64,000 nucleotides of DNA, taken from contig CM030717.1 of the NCBI GenBank assembly GCA_017979445.1, positions 25,407,288 to 25,471,287 on the forward strand, in the 5' to 3' direction. Of this stretch, positions 33,263 to 45,116 are shown piece by piece. The stretch is from Akebia trifoliata (lineage: Eukaryota > Streptophyta > Magnoliopsida > Ranunculales > Lardizabalaceae). The notes beneath the pieces are model-generated. The model was not told the origin of the DNA and made no database searches. It saw only the letters and a program-made list of their open reading frames with translations. The position numbers and the translations under genes were made by a program. Every line of letters begins with the position of its first letter. Within the stretch, counting starts at the first letter, position 1.

Positions 33263-33641
33263 CAAAAAAAAAATCAAATAAAGCAAATAAAGCAAAAAAT
33301 AAAAAATAAAAAAACAAAAAACAAAAAAAAAAATCACAAGTCAAAATGGTATTCTTGCAAAAGCCAAAATCAATTGCTTAAAGACTCGTTTGAAAATACC
33401 AAAGTCAAAGTTTTTCTCAAATCATCACAAATTCAAGACCTCACACGAGCTCCACGCCACGAGATCGAGGAAATCAACCGGCGCCCTGTCAGACCCCGTG
33501 CTTGGGTAGCCATCTCTCAACCATCAAATCAAGTCGGTGTTTTCAAAAACTTGTCTGAGCAAAATCCTCGGACCCGCACAAATCAGGGTTTCGTCTATTC
33601 TTTGCAGTTCTTTCCACGCAACTCCTGCAAAGAGGGGCAGC

Positions 33642-35626
33642 TATAGACACCCGAATTTGAGCGGGCCCTCGACGCAAGATGCCCCAAAAATCGAAAATTG
33701 GAATGGGCCCCGAGGCCCAAACCTACAAGAACCCAATCTATTTTCAACTAATAAATGTCCGAAGTCACCCACGTGGCCCATGGACCCGCACACCTCACCA
33801 CCCTCCTACATCCTTAAATTCAACCCACTACTATTCTACCCAAGCCCAATCACTCTCATTAAACCCAAGCCCATCCAAACCTACACCGAAACCCAACCTA
33901 AGCTAAGCCCATCCTATTCTACAATCCAATCCAACACAAACCCAACCTAAGCTAAGCCCAGCACATAAAACCCAAACTACTTTCCTAAACCCAACCCAAC
34001 CTAAGCCCAACTCACAATCTAAGCCCAATTCAATACCCAAACCCAATCAAACCGATCAAGCTCATCAAACCAATCACCCAACGCAAGACAAAAATGACAC
34101 ATGTCATCACACCCTTCCCCCTCCCTCAGCTAATCAACCAACTCCAGCAGCCCTCCAAAAATCAACTCAACCCAGATCCTACCCTAACCTAACCTATTAC
34201 CCATCCTCTCATCATCATCAACCAACTCCATCACTCCCGCTCCAAAAATCAACTCAACCCATAAGCCGACCCTAACCTAACCTATTACCCATCCTCATCA
34301 GCATCAACCAACCCCATCATTCCCTCCAAAAATCAACTCAACCCATAACCCTACCCACCCTATCCCATCCTCTCATCATCAACAATCAACAACTCAACCC
34401 ATACCCTATACACCCTAACCTATTCCCCATTCTTTAACAACCACATCATAACCCATACCTCCCACACATCAAACCATCACTTTTCCTTAAAACACTCCCA
34501 CAAAATCACCTCAACCCATACTCCCACCATCACCCCCATACTCTTCTCTCTAATCAACCAACTACCATCACCAATCAACCAATCTCTTCATCTCTCCATT
34601 TGCCACATGTCATCATCCCTTCAATCTTCTCAAAATCAAACCAATCACTACCCATCCCCCCAAATCAAACACCTTACCTCTTCAACCATCTCAACACTCA
34701 TTCTCCAAACAACTCTCTTACACCCATCAACCATCACTCATCTCACCCCACCAAATACTCTACCCAAATGGATTTGGGTAAGATCCAAACCATTTGGGTT
34801 AAAATACAACCTATTTTCCTCATTACAAAACTACCCTTATTTCTCCCTCAAATTTCATACCCTTCTTCTCTCAAACCCATGCCATTACCCTTTATTCTAA
34901 ACCCTCACCCTATTATACCCCTAAAATACCTCTCAACTTCTATAAAAACCCCTTCATTCTCCCCTCACCACAACTAATGAAAATTTGACAAAAAAACCTC
35001 TAAAAAAAAAATCACAACTCACCACAACTCTCTACTCTACTCTACTCTCAACACCTCATTCTCAACTCAACTCAATCTTCTACAACCTCAAGCAAGTCCA
35101 AGTCAACTCAAGGGAAGACATACTTGAAGATCAAGATTGGGACAAGGTGGGTTCAACAAAAGGAACACGCCCTCCACATCCCCTCTTCTACTTTCCCCTT
35201 TCCTACACACTTGCACACACCCCATGGGTTAAATCACCAAAGGGCCCCTTCTTCATAAGGGTGCCCTTAATGATTGAAACCTACATCGAAAGCCCCTCAC
35301 ACTTGAGGGCACACATCATCGATTTTCTTTCATTTTATTTTCTTTTTATTTCAAAAAAATCGAATCCGAGGTTACCACCTATGGTGGGTGGAGTAGGGTG
35401 CCTAACACCTTCCCTACTCCATAAATGGACCCCCTTACCTTGAATCAAGGTTGGACCATACACCTTATCTTACGAGAATCAACAAAAAATGGCAAAATGA
35501 CATGATTTTTCAAAAATACAAATCCGGGTGACCATTCACACCCCTTTACCAATTTGAATGGTGGCGACTCCAAAACACCCCAAAGTGGAGGGATATTTCA
35601 AAAATATCAAAAATCCCGTGTCCACA
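33642..35626 (+). repeat. Gypsy 3' LTR, complete
   Basis: 1985 bp from TATAGACACCCG (a mutated TGTAGACACC) to GTGTCCACA. It contains the G-poor upstream part, a hairpin with the loop TGCCTAACACCTT at 35390-35420 and, near the end, GGTGGCGACTCC (35562-35573), which resembles the Tat primer binding site. Confidence 0.9.
35390..35420 (+). promoter_or_regulatory. LTR hairpin with conserved 13-nt loop
   Basis: Perfect 9-bp stem GGAGTAGGG / CCCTACTCC around the loop TGCCTAACACCTT. The same loop with a different perfect 9-bp stem occurs in the second Tat-type LTR at 56211-56241. Likely an RNA structure in the R/U5 region (inference). Confidence 0.65.
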
Positions 35627-35631
35627 GTGTC
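35627..35631. repeat. Gypsy target-site duplication, right (GTGTC)
   Basis: Matches 26258-26262. Confidence 0.88.
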
Positions 35632-35698
35632 CTTTGCAACGGAGGCATGTAATAAAGACCACCATGTTGTTTACTCGAGCCAATCATCTTCCCCATAA

Positions 35699-36130
35699 TC
35701 AAGTCCTGTAGAACACAAAAAGTGGGAAAAAAATGGCACACCAATTCAAGGTAGTGGTAATTTTGCTCACAGCAATTAGATTTAAGTGAAAACTAGGAAC
35801 ACACAGAACATCATCTAAGGTGATATTAGAATTAAAAGATACAATGCCAATTGAAGTGATTGAGGCTATAAAGCTGGTTGGTAAGTTAACAATAGGTATT
35901 GATGATGATTGTGTTTTGGTAAAAAGTGTGGAATCAGAGGTGATATGATTGGTGGCTCCACCATCCAAAATCCAAGGTTTAGTGAATACAAAATTAATCG
36001 AAGCATCGGAAAAAGGAGACAAAGCTGTTGCATTTGCATAAGTGTTTTTATTACTAGCACTTAGGTTTGGACTCATCATTGATAAGGCAAGGGAAAGCTG
36101 TTGAAGTTGCTCTGTGGAAAATCCGTGCAA
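35699..36130 (-). pseudogene. Copia protease region
   Basis: Contains PWILDGGATNHITSD, the Copia aspartic protease active-site region in which the usual D-S/T-G is now D-G-G, followed by VLCVPSFHLNLIAVSKI, typical of the segment just before the integrase. The frame breaks downstream, near the Gypsy insertion. Confidence 0.85.
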
Positions 36131-37174
36131 GGCATTGACTGGTCAAGAATTTTGCTTGTTTTGCTAATGTCCTGTGGATAAACTCCATGTGTAGATTGAG
36201 GGGAATCTGTTGCATTAGCAATAGGGAAAGAATTCTGTTGAAATCCACGTTGTCGTTGTTGTGGTTGACCTTGTCGATTGCTTGTGATGTTGGGTGTCCA
36301 TGTGTCATTTTTGTATCTACATCTATCCTTAGTATGTCCTCTTCTATCACAGTGTTTGCAATAAAAATTACAGTGTTCACAGTACTTCCCCTTTGACTTA
36401 TTTGAGTAGTTTTTCGAATGATTTTGAATTGCAGTAGCGATGGAGAAATTTTCAGTTGTCTCTAATGTCACTTGCCATTGCATTTCATCTTGATTGACAA
36501 GAAAATAGGCCTGATGAACATTAGGCAATGGAGTAATCATAAGGATGTTGCTACGAACAACATTGTAAGTGTCATTGAGACCCATGAGGAATTGCATTGT
36601 CCAATCTTCTTCTCTTTGTTCGATGTGCACCTTCATCTAGTTACAAGCAGAGATAGGTCGATATGTGTCTAATTCATCCCAAAGACTCTTGAGTTTTGTG
36701 AAATAAGCTGAGACTGTCATCGTGCCTTGTGAAAGAGTGGCCAGTGATTTTTGAATCTGATAAATTGCTGGTGCATTTTTCTGTGAGAATTGGTCTTTGA
36801 AATCTTCCCACACTTGATGAGCCGTTTTGGCGTGAACGACTCCTTTGGCTAAATCAGGTTCCACCGAGTGGGTGAGCCATGATAGAATCAAGTTGTTGCA
36901 TTGATGCCAAAGAGCATATTCTATTGGATGCTCTATATTCAATAGATCCATCAATGAAACCAATTTTGTTCTCGGTTGTAAGGGCATGAATCATGGATTT
37001 ACTCCATGATGGATAATTGGCGCCATTCAGTTTCGTTGGAACGAGCATAGGACTAGGTTGATCCAAATGATGGACGAAATATGGACTAAATGAATCCATG
37101 AATGAAGTGACGTTACTGGTGTTTGGATGTTTGGAAAGTGATTTTTCTATTGATGTTTGATTTGTATTTGTCAT
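36076..37174 (-). pseudogene. Copia gag, frame-broken
   Basis: Three pieces. The first begins at 37174 with the start methionine and carries PTKLNGANYPSWSKSM. The second contains HQVWEDFKDQFSQKN and LKSLWDELDTY and ends in a stop at 36637-36639. The third, starting at 36636, has MQFLMGLNDTYNVVRSNILM and the zinc knuckle CKHCDRRGHTKDRC. All are standard for a plant Copia gag, but a frameshift and a stop disrupt it. Confidence 0.88.
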
Positions 37175-37244
37175 GGTGTTTTATTGGTTGTTAAGGCTTT
37201 TGAAGGGATCAGCAATTAGGCACCAGGATGGGGTTCTAATACCA

Positions 37245-37466
37245 TATAAAATAATAATAGTGGCAGAATGAATAATAGAGGAATTGAGATATATTTTCAT
37301 TAACATTGTGTAATATACATAAAGATATAATGTATATGGCAAGCTAAGTCTAAGGCTTGGAAGCCATGATCCCCTTTTTCTAGGATTTGAATTACACTAA
37401 TTTTGGAAGGTAACTAAAGAATGGAAGATATATAAATATACAACTAATACAATATATTTCCTAATA
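37245..37466 (-). repeat. Copia 5' LTR
   Basis: 222 bp. On the minus strand its end is followed directly by TGGTATTAGAACC, a primer binding site resembling that for initiator-Met tRNA. Confidence 0.9.
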
Positions 37467-37471
37467 AAATG
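37467..37471. repeat. Copia target-site duplication, right (AAATG)
   Basis: Matches 23194-23198. Confidence 0.85.
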
Positions 37472-37638
37472 GGTCTCAAAATCTTGAATTTTTTTGCCAA
37501 ATATCTTCTAATGAATTGGCTGAATTATAATACCGGACTGATCATGAAAAACTTCATCCAAAATTACGAAAAGAAATCATCAAATATAATATTATGTTTC
37601 GACGAAAATTACATAAGGGTTCACTAACCAAAAAAAAT
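37472..37638. other. 3' flank of the DUF936 gene
   Basis: AT-rich sequence between the Copia element and the DUF936 stop codon; it presumably includes the gene's 3' untranslated region. The Copia element thus lies less than 200 bp from the coding end. Confidence 0.45.
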
Positions 37639-38296
37639 TTAAATAGGAGGAATCAATGCGGTAGAATTATCAAAAGCCGTACCCAAATGATGAATAACAA
37701 AACCATAAATTTTCCTTTTCAGTCTTTCAATTTTCTCGGTCGAAGGACCCTCCACTTTTCCCACCACATCATCTAACCAATCATTAACTTGCTTTAATTG
37801 CGATAGAACTGCCGCAATCGGGCCATTCTCCCCGGTAGCATCATTTGATTTTTCCTCCAAGACCCTAAAACCAGCATCCAAGACCTCCTCAACAAATCGC
37901 AAAAACCATGCTTGCATCTCCAACTTCAAACTTCTTGCCAACTCCAACGTGTCTTTGACACCAGAACCCCTTGACCATGTGTCAATGACACCATTAGAGA
38001 CGGATGACTGAACACTATTAGAGTGGTTCTTGGCAGGTCTTATCATGTCAACGGAATCAATTGTAGGCATTTTAGGAAGGCTTCCTGTTCCATTACACAG
38101 GAGAGAGACAATTCCAAGATCAGTAACCAATGCGGCTTCAACCCAAAGAGAAATTGATTTTGACCACTCAGTTCGGACAACAGCAGACTCAGCAACTGCC
38201 GTTGATTTATTTATAAGGTCATAAATTGATAGGAATCGGTCAATGGCAGTTAAAGGATTTCCAGCTTTGGATGATGAGCATAGATCCGAAAACATG
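37639..38296 (-). CDS. DUF936 exon 4
   Basis: It opens with the base completing a split serine codon, then [20 protein letters not shown], and ends ...[14 protein letters not shown] and stop. The acceptor is TTCTTTCAG on the minus strand. Confidence 0.85.
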
Positions 38297-41200
38297 CTGA
38301 AAGAACATAAATAAAAAATTGTTAGTCTAAAACAGTGAAAATGGATGTAAAATGAACAGCTTTTACAATTCATCGGACCAGTCCTTAAACTCAGATGGAT
38401 TACCTTAAACACCTAACAATAGACTCAGTAGCAGAGGCCTCTTCCAAGGCATCAGCAGCAGCCGAAGAAGCAATATCTCTCCTTTTTAGAGCCTCCTGCA
38501 TTGAGTTAATAGGTGGAAAAAAAACAGACGCTTCAGATTAAATATCCAGATTCGGGAGGAACAAAAAAACATAGCAACCAAAATACACAAAGCTCCTCAA
38601 ATGGTGGGAAAAGAAAGCTAGATGACACAGCAGCTGGTCTGAACATGGATGTGCTGCATAAAATCCTAGTGATCCGAATTTAATGGGTACCCTTGGAGTA
38701 GATCCAAATAAAAATATAGGTCGGATATGGATTGATGTCCATAGACCCCAAATTGGATCCAGGTCGAATAAGGGTCCATCCCTATATCCGCCTAGATCCG
38801 AATGATATTTTCCTTTGAAAAATATATTTTATATTTTTCAAAACGTATTTTTTCTACTACTGTAATACAACATGAATTCTTATAAAATAAATGAACTATA
38901 ATAGTAAAATAAAATAATATAGCAATTAGAAAAGAAATATGGCAAAGAAAAATGGTGAACAGCCGAAATTAACCAACCTGAATAAAGTAATTCAGTCAGG
39001 TCGGATCCGGATCCAGACTTAATGAAAGCAAAATGGTTCAGATATGATTTTAGCTAATTGGATCCGAGTCAGATTTGAAAAAAAAAATGGATCTGGATAT
39101 GGATATATTCAGATTCGATCCAAACCCGTCCCATTTTAAGCCCCAATATGCTCATCCAGCAAATTGGTCTCAATGTGGATAGATCACAAATCATTACATA
39201 CTGGATCCTTAATCTCTACAACACATACCTTCCCAAGTTTTGCAAGATTTGGAGGGACAGCATCAAGCGGGATACTGCCATCTGTCCATTTTCGATCATG
39301 AACGATGATTCTACGAGCTGTGTGACCACCAGCTTTCTCAGGCAATATAGAACCCTCTTTCTTACAACAAACCTTTGGTTTCTCATTAGTTGAAGCATCC
39401 TCTTGATTGCGCTGTCCAGCATTAGCATCACTCAGACGCCTTGAAATCGCAACCTGTGAGATTGCAAGTAATTGTCAAGAAACACAACTGATCACAAATA
39501 AGATTATATATTTGCACTTAGATGAAGCTCCACAGCACCAGTGCAAATATTGACCTAATATTACATATAGAGTGATTCTATTGCCATACCAAATTTGCTA
39601 ACACCACCCCAATTCATATGTAAAATCACCAAAGAAATAGAACACGTCTTTGGGTGGCATTAGTAAAATTTGGTGTGGCAATAGAAGCTCTCTACTGGAA
39701 ATTCCATTATTGCTAAAGCCCATGTTTGGTATTAAAAAAGACAATTTTTTTTGTTGCTAACACCTTTTTTTTTTTTCTGTTTATTTCTTTGCTTTGGTAG
39801 AAAAACAAATAAAAATCAAATTGGTATTGCACAAATAAGAATTTGTGAGGACTAGAGGGATTCTCAAAACTAATGGTCCTCCACAAGACCATGTTTGAGC
39901 AATGTTTCCTTTTTGGGATTTCTAAGCTTAGGTAAGGGATTGTGTGGGATTTTCTCTATTGTGTCATTAATCTCTTTCTGACTCCATCTGTCCCATTGAA
40001 AAATTGTATTTCTATAGAATTTTGCTGTCAGTGGAATCAACAAAAGTATTATAATCAACATTCTATATCCATTTTACTTCATATTTGGCACTGTGCTAAT
40101 TGTATGGTGTGGCGGCAATGTGTGATGATACAATAGTAGGGGTGGCAATGATGGTAGTGATGAGTGATGGTGGAGGTGGCATTGGCAGTAGCTTCAATGT
40201 GGTGATTTTGGTGAAGGTGGCGGCAAAAGAGGTGAAGCAGTTGGAGATCATGGCTATGGTGGTAGAAATAATGTATGGAGGTGGTAGCAATTAGACAATG
40301 ATGGTGATCTTAATGACAACAACACTGGTAGTGGTAGCAGCTGTGACTTTATGGTAATACCAGTTGGGGAAGGTTTGGGTGGCAAGGATCAAAGAAAGAT
40401 CAAGTAGTTTGACATCTATCTATCTATCTATCTATATATATAAAATCAAAATGGCATCTAAAATTTCTTAATATATTTTTTATGAAACAAATAAATTCAT
40501 TATTATAAATGGAAACGTCATCTTTACTATTATAATGAGATAAGGCAGAATAGAAGTGGTCCTACACCAAAATTTGGATTCCAAAATTATCCCCACCTTA
40601 ACATTTAAACTTAATATAATCAGGGTTATTTTGGTCAAAAACCAAAAAATTGCAATTGCACATCACTAAAATCATGTTCTTAGTTTTTAAAATTACAAAA
40701 ATATCGTTTTTACTATGTAATCTTTAAAATCACGCTTTAATTAATATTTTATATTATAAATAAACCCTTCAAATACATGTGCAATTGCAAATGCCACCTT
40801 CTCGTATTATGCAATGCGAATTTATCTATGAAACAAATGGAACCCATACCTAAGGTTTTTTTTATCCCTTATAATAAAAGATTAAGTTTTGGTGAAACTT
40901 ACAACAAGTTGGTTAGTCTTATGCTAATCAAGAGAAAAATAAATGATAATTGCAAGAGAGAGAAGATGTTGGGTGACTAAGTTACCAGATTCATTCATCC
41001 GATATCAAATTGCGAAGTGGTACAAACCAATTTGCAATACAATTTCTTTTGGTATTATAGGATTCAATGAACCACATACCAATAGTTTTTTGTAAAATGA
41101 AGCATTGCAATTCACTAATTTTTTTGAATGGATTAAGCAAACTCAAGAGAAAATTCAAGCAACCCGAAATATGAAGATACAACATATTTTCCTAAAAAAT

Positions 41201-44200
41201 TAAATCACACATGTTGGTCTTCAAACATCTTTAATATTATTATATGAGAGAAGTGAGCATTGTTGACACAAATCCACCTTAATTAATATTTTTTGAATTA
41301 CAAAAATACCTTTAGATAGATATATTAATGAATTCAAAATAATTTATTTAAATTAATATAAAATAAAATAGCATTATTATCTTTTAAAAATCTCCAAACA
41401 AGTAATAAAATGTCAACCAATGTAGGTAAGGGAGAAAAGCACACTTAAGGCACAAATGCCTCCTAGTGCTTGAGGCGCACACTCAAGTGAAGTGAAGCAC
41501 AATAAAATTATAAATATGAAAAAAATTAAATAGTGATATATTATAATTATATTATGTATAAATTTGAGCTTTTTAAATAGATTAAAATATCAAGACATCA
41601 AGAAGAAAACTAACAATCAACAATAGCAAAAAAATTAGAGAGGAACAAGAACGAGAATAAAAGAAGAATTATAAGCAGCCAACAACTAGGGTCAAAGTTT
41701 AAAAAGTCATATCGGAGGAATGTTTCTCTCAAGGAAAAAATTGATTTTGTATTGGTTGATACTTTCAATACATTCTTGAAACATTCATGTTTTGGACTAT
41801 TGTTTCTTATCATTCTTGGCCAATACCAACAGGTATCAACCGATACATTCCGATATTTTGAACCATGACTAGGGTTTTGGGTTTTAGCCTAATAAAATAA
41901 CAAAATATAAAATGCAATACTTTTAATGATAAAAATGTATACATTCCAAATAAATCTTTTTTTTATTTTTTGTATGTGAAGATGTGAATCAAATCTTAAT
42001 TGGTGTCTTATATAAACAAAATACATTTATCTTATTTAGTTTTTACTGAGGTGTGCGCCTGGTGTGCCTTGCACCTTGGCTGAGGCATAGTCAATCAAGG
42101 CATATGCCTTGGTGCGCCTCAATTACACTACCTCACCTCCCATGTATTGGGCCGTCTTCGGTACACCTCGCCTTTAGGCATGCCTGAGGTGCACTAAGGC
42201 ACTCACCTTGACTACAGAGATGTCAATAGCAACAACCCATGATTGAAGAGTATTTACCGTAGCAAAACATGCATAGCAAGTATCCCTTTATTAGTTTATA
42301 TAAAAAAGAAGAAACTAAAGAGACTTTCTACCATGTCCATGTGTTTCATTATTTCTTCTCACAAACATCTTCACTCCCCCATAAACTTTAGTTTCTCTAA
42401 CAATGGATTTGCAACATAAAAACTTTCTTGCACGTTTGAATTATGCATACTAGTGAACCTAAAGGATCCGAGAAACGAATTCTCTTTTCCTTCCCTTATT
42501 AAGCAAGTTTGTTTTAGTTGTGAACCACATTTCAAATTTGAACCAAGTGGAACTAAAGAAGCAAGTAACATTGGATTGGGGGGTGGGGGTTACCACATCA
42601 ATGTTTGTGGAGACCACCAAACTACATACCAATATTGAAATCATGGTCCACCAAATCATCAAGCAAGATTCAATCTCTAGACTACTTTAGGGTGTGCATA
42701 TCCTAGAACTCAGACCAACCAAAAACATGTATCAATACACTACATAACCCCTTTCTCCAACCATTTGTCTCATATTATAATAAGGGATGGTTAAGGTGGC
42801 AACGAGTACAATGTACATGATGCTCAAGTAATAATATTATTTTTAAGTTACTTTTGTGAGTATAAATTCTCAAATTTTAAAATTGATCTTAATAAATAAA
42901 AAAATACTTAAAAGCCATTTTGAAATACTTAACATACTTCAATGTTAGTAATTATCAAAATAAAGCCTTATTAAAGATATTATTGCAAAATTTAAATGAA
43001 GTATAAATTTTATAGATAATAAAATAATTAATTGGCATATTATTGCGAAGAGTTATCAAATGACTTAGTGCAAAACCTACTACTACTACTACAATCACAA
43101 CAAACCTTATTCCAAAGTGTGCAAAACCTACTCATAGCAGATGTATGATATTAGTAGAACTAATTGTGTAGGTTTAAGCACCACAACTAATGTTTTCAAT
43201 TCCCCAACCAAGGGGTGTCCAATGGATTATGTAGTAGTCGTGGATGAATTCTTATGATATTTATATATGATCAACCAAACTTTATGAGACAAGTTCACAT
43301 CCATAAATGAAGTGAATTATGAAGTTGGGTATTTCTTATATCTACCTTGTTGAAGAATAAATTTATCGTACATTGGATGGTCATAACTTTGAATAATTTT
43401 GATACTAGAAATCTTCCCACAAAGAATAATAGAGTGACATGGAGGTGGGAAAGAAAGATCTATTCTTAGGTAAGATCAACGTAATTGATTCTAAAAGCCC
43501 TTGTATTTCAAAATAAAGTTCTAATTGTATGTTGAGTTTCTCTCTATTCTCATCAACCAACACTACCATCTCATAAGCAAAGACAAAGTTGTTCCAACCA
43601 ATGTTAAAATCCTAATTGACAAATCAATGTTTTATTCTTACCTACTAATTAATTTCTGATGGAAAAGTGCCAACCATTGTCATTTTGAGACTTTGCTGGT
43701 TCCCAGTTATTTTTCAGATTAGAACAATCTCCAAACAAGTTGATTTTGAAAACTGTAAAGGGAAGTAGTTACTTTTCAGAAAAATAGAAGAAATCTTGGT
43801 TCTCAATATAAGTGGTGACACCAGGGCAATATTTACTTTCCAGAAAATGGAGGGGGCTTAGATTTCAAAATAAGCCATGAAATCAAGGAAAAAAGATTCA
43901 AGAATTAAGAATGAAAAGGCATGCAATCAAGCCATAATTAAATAACAAATTATTCCATAAAAGCAATAAACAATATGAGAAGCAAAAATACCTGAGTTCG
44001 CAAAATTGCTTGCACATCTGGTTTATTTTTCAAGACCCTCTCTTTCTTTTCCTCTGAGTCTGCAACCACCGGAGGTTCATCCCAGCTTTTTCTCATTGAC
44101 TTTGTCGAGCCAACCAAAGCCTCTGAAACCTTTGAAATCCCTGCAGCTATGGTTGCCATTTTCTTCTTACTAGAAGAATCAGTTGTCGAAGCAACAACTG

Positions 44201-45116
44201 GAGAAACCTTCAATCCTCCGGAAAGCCTTCTTCCCGGAGAAATGGAAGCCCTTTTTACAGTAGGTGAAGCTTGTTTTCGGCCATTGGGTGATGGCTGACG
44301 GTATCTCGAAGGCACAACAATTGCGGGCTCCCTCGATGATTTCCGATTCTCTTCACGAGCTGATTGTAAACTTGGGACCATACACTTGGATGGAACCGGT
44401 GATGCCGACCTTGAATTTCCTTTACTTGCTGGTGAAGGGTCTCTTTTCACAGCAACGACAACTCCATTCTTCTTCCCAGCAGATATGGACCTCTGTTGCT
44501 TACCCGAAGCTGGGGAAGAGAAGCGTCGAGGCTTCTCTAAGGATTTTGTTTCATCTGAATTAACTACATTTTCGTCTACAGAAGGAATATTATCTCGTGG
44601 CACAAGAATAGATCTTGTCATTTCATATTTAACTTGTTGTGGTTGGGGTTTCTTATTAGAAATGTAGGCAGAGATGGGGTGGTGGTGGTCAAGAGATGGA
44701 TTAGAGTCTTCTGAGATTGGCTGAATGACGAAACCATGCTTGGAAGGAGAAATGCGAGCGATGAGTGGTTCGGGACTTCCGACAAACGGGTGGCGTCCAG
44801 CAATGGGACGGAAGCCGGACACACGAGGAACAGGGGAATCGAAATGGAAGCGGTCTACGTGGGCAAATTGACCAAGTTGTAAGCGATTGGTGAGGATGAG
44901 ATCATTGTCGCGGTCAGAGAGGGAAACGTAGGTGGAATTAGAAGAGTCAGAGAGCTGGACGTAGAAGCCATGGTTGGGCCAAAGATCGGGACCAGCGAGA
45001 GCAGGAACGATGCCAATAACTTGTAGAAGGACGGAACGATGTTCTCCAACGACTTTGACGTCGGAATTCATGGATTGGAGAAGCTTTAAAAGGATTCCTG
45101 GTGTGAGAGATGCCAT
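37639..45116 (-). CDS. DUF936 family protein, four exons
   Basis: Proposed exons on the minus strand are 45116-43992, 39453-39229, 38495-38404 and 38296-37639. They total 2100 bp and give 699 residues, with GT-AG junctions and consistent phases. The N-terminal domain (about residues 1-120) has [29 protein letters not shown] and the [14 protein letters not shown] segment of plant DUF936 proteins. The middle is a serine/proline-rich, basic, probably disordered region. The [20 protein letters not shown] motif is encoded by exon 2, and the C-terminal half holds helical segments ([32 protein letters not shown]). The family is plant-specific and its molecular function is not established. The start at 45116 was chosen over an upstream in-frame ATG at 45140 because MASLTPG is the conserved N-terminus. 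No stop or frameshift was seen; the 4.5 kb first intron contains P450 fragments. Confidence 0.87.
38404..38495 (-). CDS. DUF936 exon 3
   Basis: 92 bp encoding [20 protein letters not shown] and the start of a SIVRCL segment; acceptor TTGAATTCAATGCAG-like (only AATGCAG is clear), donor GTAATC. It is too short to appear as a long ORF, but phase and family similarity support it. Confidence 0.82.
38672..39144 (-). repeat. Dispersed repeat, inverted relative of 12178-12692
   Basis: In DUF936 intron 2. The minus strand starts GGGGCTTAAAATGGG and runs through ATCCGAAT/GGATCTGGAT motifs to a GATCC-rich end, as in P450 intron 4. It shows that this repeat is dispersed in introns. Confidence 0.7.
39229..39453 (-). 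CDS. DUF936 exon 2
   Basis: 225 bp in phase 0, from [14 protein letters not shown] to [20 protein letters not shown] and LGK, followed by the donor GTATGTG. The tryptophan motif is characteristic of DUF936 proteins. Confidence 0.87.
39576..39686. mobile_element. Short MITE, about 111 bp
   Basis: Terminal inverted repeats TTCTATTGCCATACCAAATT and (reading the right end inward) TTCTATTGCCACACCAAATT, continuing into CTAA..CCACCC-like arms. No coding capacity. It lies in DUF936 intron 1. Confidence 0.75.
39848..39990 (+). pseudogene. P450 exon 3 end plus intron start, remnant
   Basis: GGGATTCTCAAAACTAA and CAAGACCATGTTTGAGCAA, then TTTCCTTTTTGGGATTTCTA and a preserved GGTAAG donor, align with 10535-10660 of the P450 gene. 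Similarity continues past the splice site into intron sequence (TTTTCTCT..T..TCATTA), so the fragment came from genomic DNA and not from mRNA. Frame-disrupting changes are present. Confidence 0.8.
40105..40345. repeat. GGT/GAT-rich low-complexity stretch
   Basis: Irregular GGTGG, GATGG and GTGATG triplets. Two opposing ORFs here (64 aa each) mirror the repeat and are not considered genes. Confidence 0.6.
40413..40440. repeat. (CTAT)n microsatellite
   Basis: About five CTAT units followed by a short TA run. Confidence 0.85.
41445..42220. repeat. GAGGCGC-type repeat with inverted ends
   Basis: The left end has GGCACAAATGCCTCCTAGTG and CTTGAGGCGCACAC. The right end has GCCTTGGTGCGCCTC and, on the opposite strand, GCCTTAGTGCACCTCAGGC. 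Suggestive of an old non-autonomous transposon or of degenerate inverted repeats; the interior is AT-rich and non-coding. Confidence 0.4.
43384..43475 (+). pseudogene. P450 exon 4 start, remnant
   Basis: GATACTAGAAATCTTCCCAC and AATAATAGAGTGACATGGAG align with 11723-11800 (GCTAGAAATCTTCCG..., AATAGAGAGATATGGAG) and include the acceptor region. The homology fades after the WRLER-equivalent codons. Together with 39848-39990 it is in the same order and orientation as in the functional gene. Confidence 0.78.
43992..45116 (-). CDS. DUF936 exon 1
   Basis: 375 codons covering the conserved N-terminal domain and the long Ser/Pro/Lys-rich middle ([24 protein letters not shown]). It ends QAILRTQ before the donor GTATTT. 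Confidence 0.88.

Larger units (their letters stand above)
26263..35626 (+). mobile_element. Ty3/Gypsy Tat-type retrotransposon nested in the Copia element
   Basis: A 9.4 kb element with a truncated 5' LTR (26263-27550), pol from reverse transcriptase to integrase (27598-31026), an antisense ORF (32539-33138), a long 3' untranslated region and a complete 3' LTR (33642-35626). A polypurine tract (AAAGAGGGGCAGC) precedes the 3' LTR. Presence of a second RNase H domain between the first RNase H and the integrase, roughly 2 kb LTRs and an antisense ORF between pol and the 3' LTR are known traits of the Tat lineage. One deletion removed the last third of the 5' LTR, the primer binding site, gag and protease. 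Confidence 0.92.
23199..37466 (-). mobile_element. Degenerate Ty1/Copia LTR retrotransposon, split by a nested Gypsy element
   Basis: LTRs at 23199-23422 and 37245-37466, with an AAATG duplication on both flanks. The minus strand reads LTR, primer binding site TGGTATTAGAACC (complement at 37232-37244), gag, protease, integrase, reverse transcriptase, RNase H, purine tract (complement of CTCCCCCTC at 23423-23431), LTR. This order, integrase before reverse transcriptase, defines Copia. Every domain is broken by stops or frameshifts. The Gypsy insertion (26263-35626) separates the protease from the integrase, so without it the element is about 4.9 kb. Confidence 0.93.
39454..43991 (-). other. 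DUF936 intron 1
   Basis: A 4.5 kb intron, far longer than the others. It contains a small MITE (39576-39686), two P450 fragments (39848-39990 and 43384-43475), a GGT/GAT-rich low-complexity stretch (40105-40345), a CTAT run (40413-40432) and a GAGGCGC-type repeat pair (about 41445-42220). Bases 42221-43383 are AT-rich with nothing recognised. Confidence 0.7.

Noticed and set aside
40096..40294. Opposing 64-codon ORFs
   Set aside because: They are both products of a GGT/GAT low-complexity stretch within a DUF936 intron.
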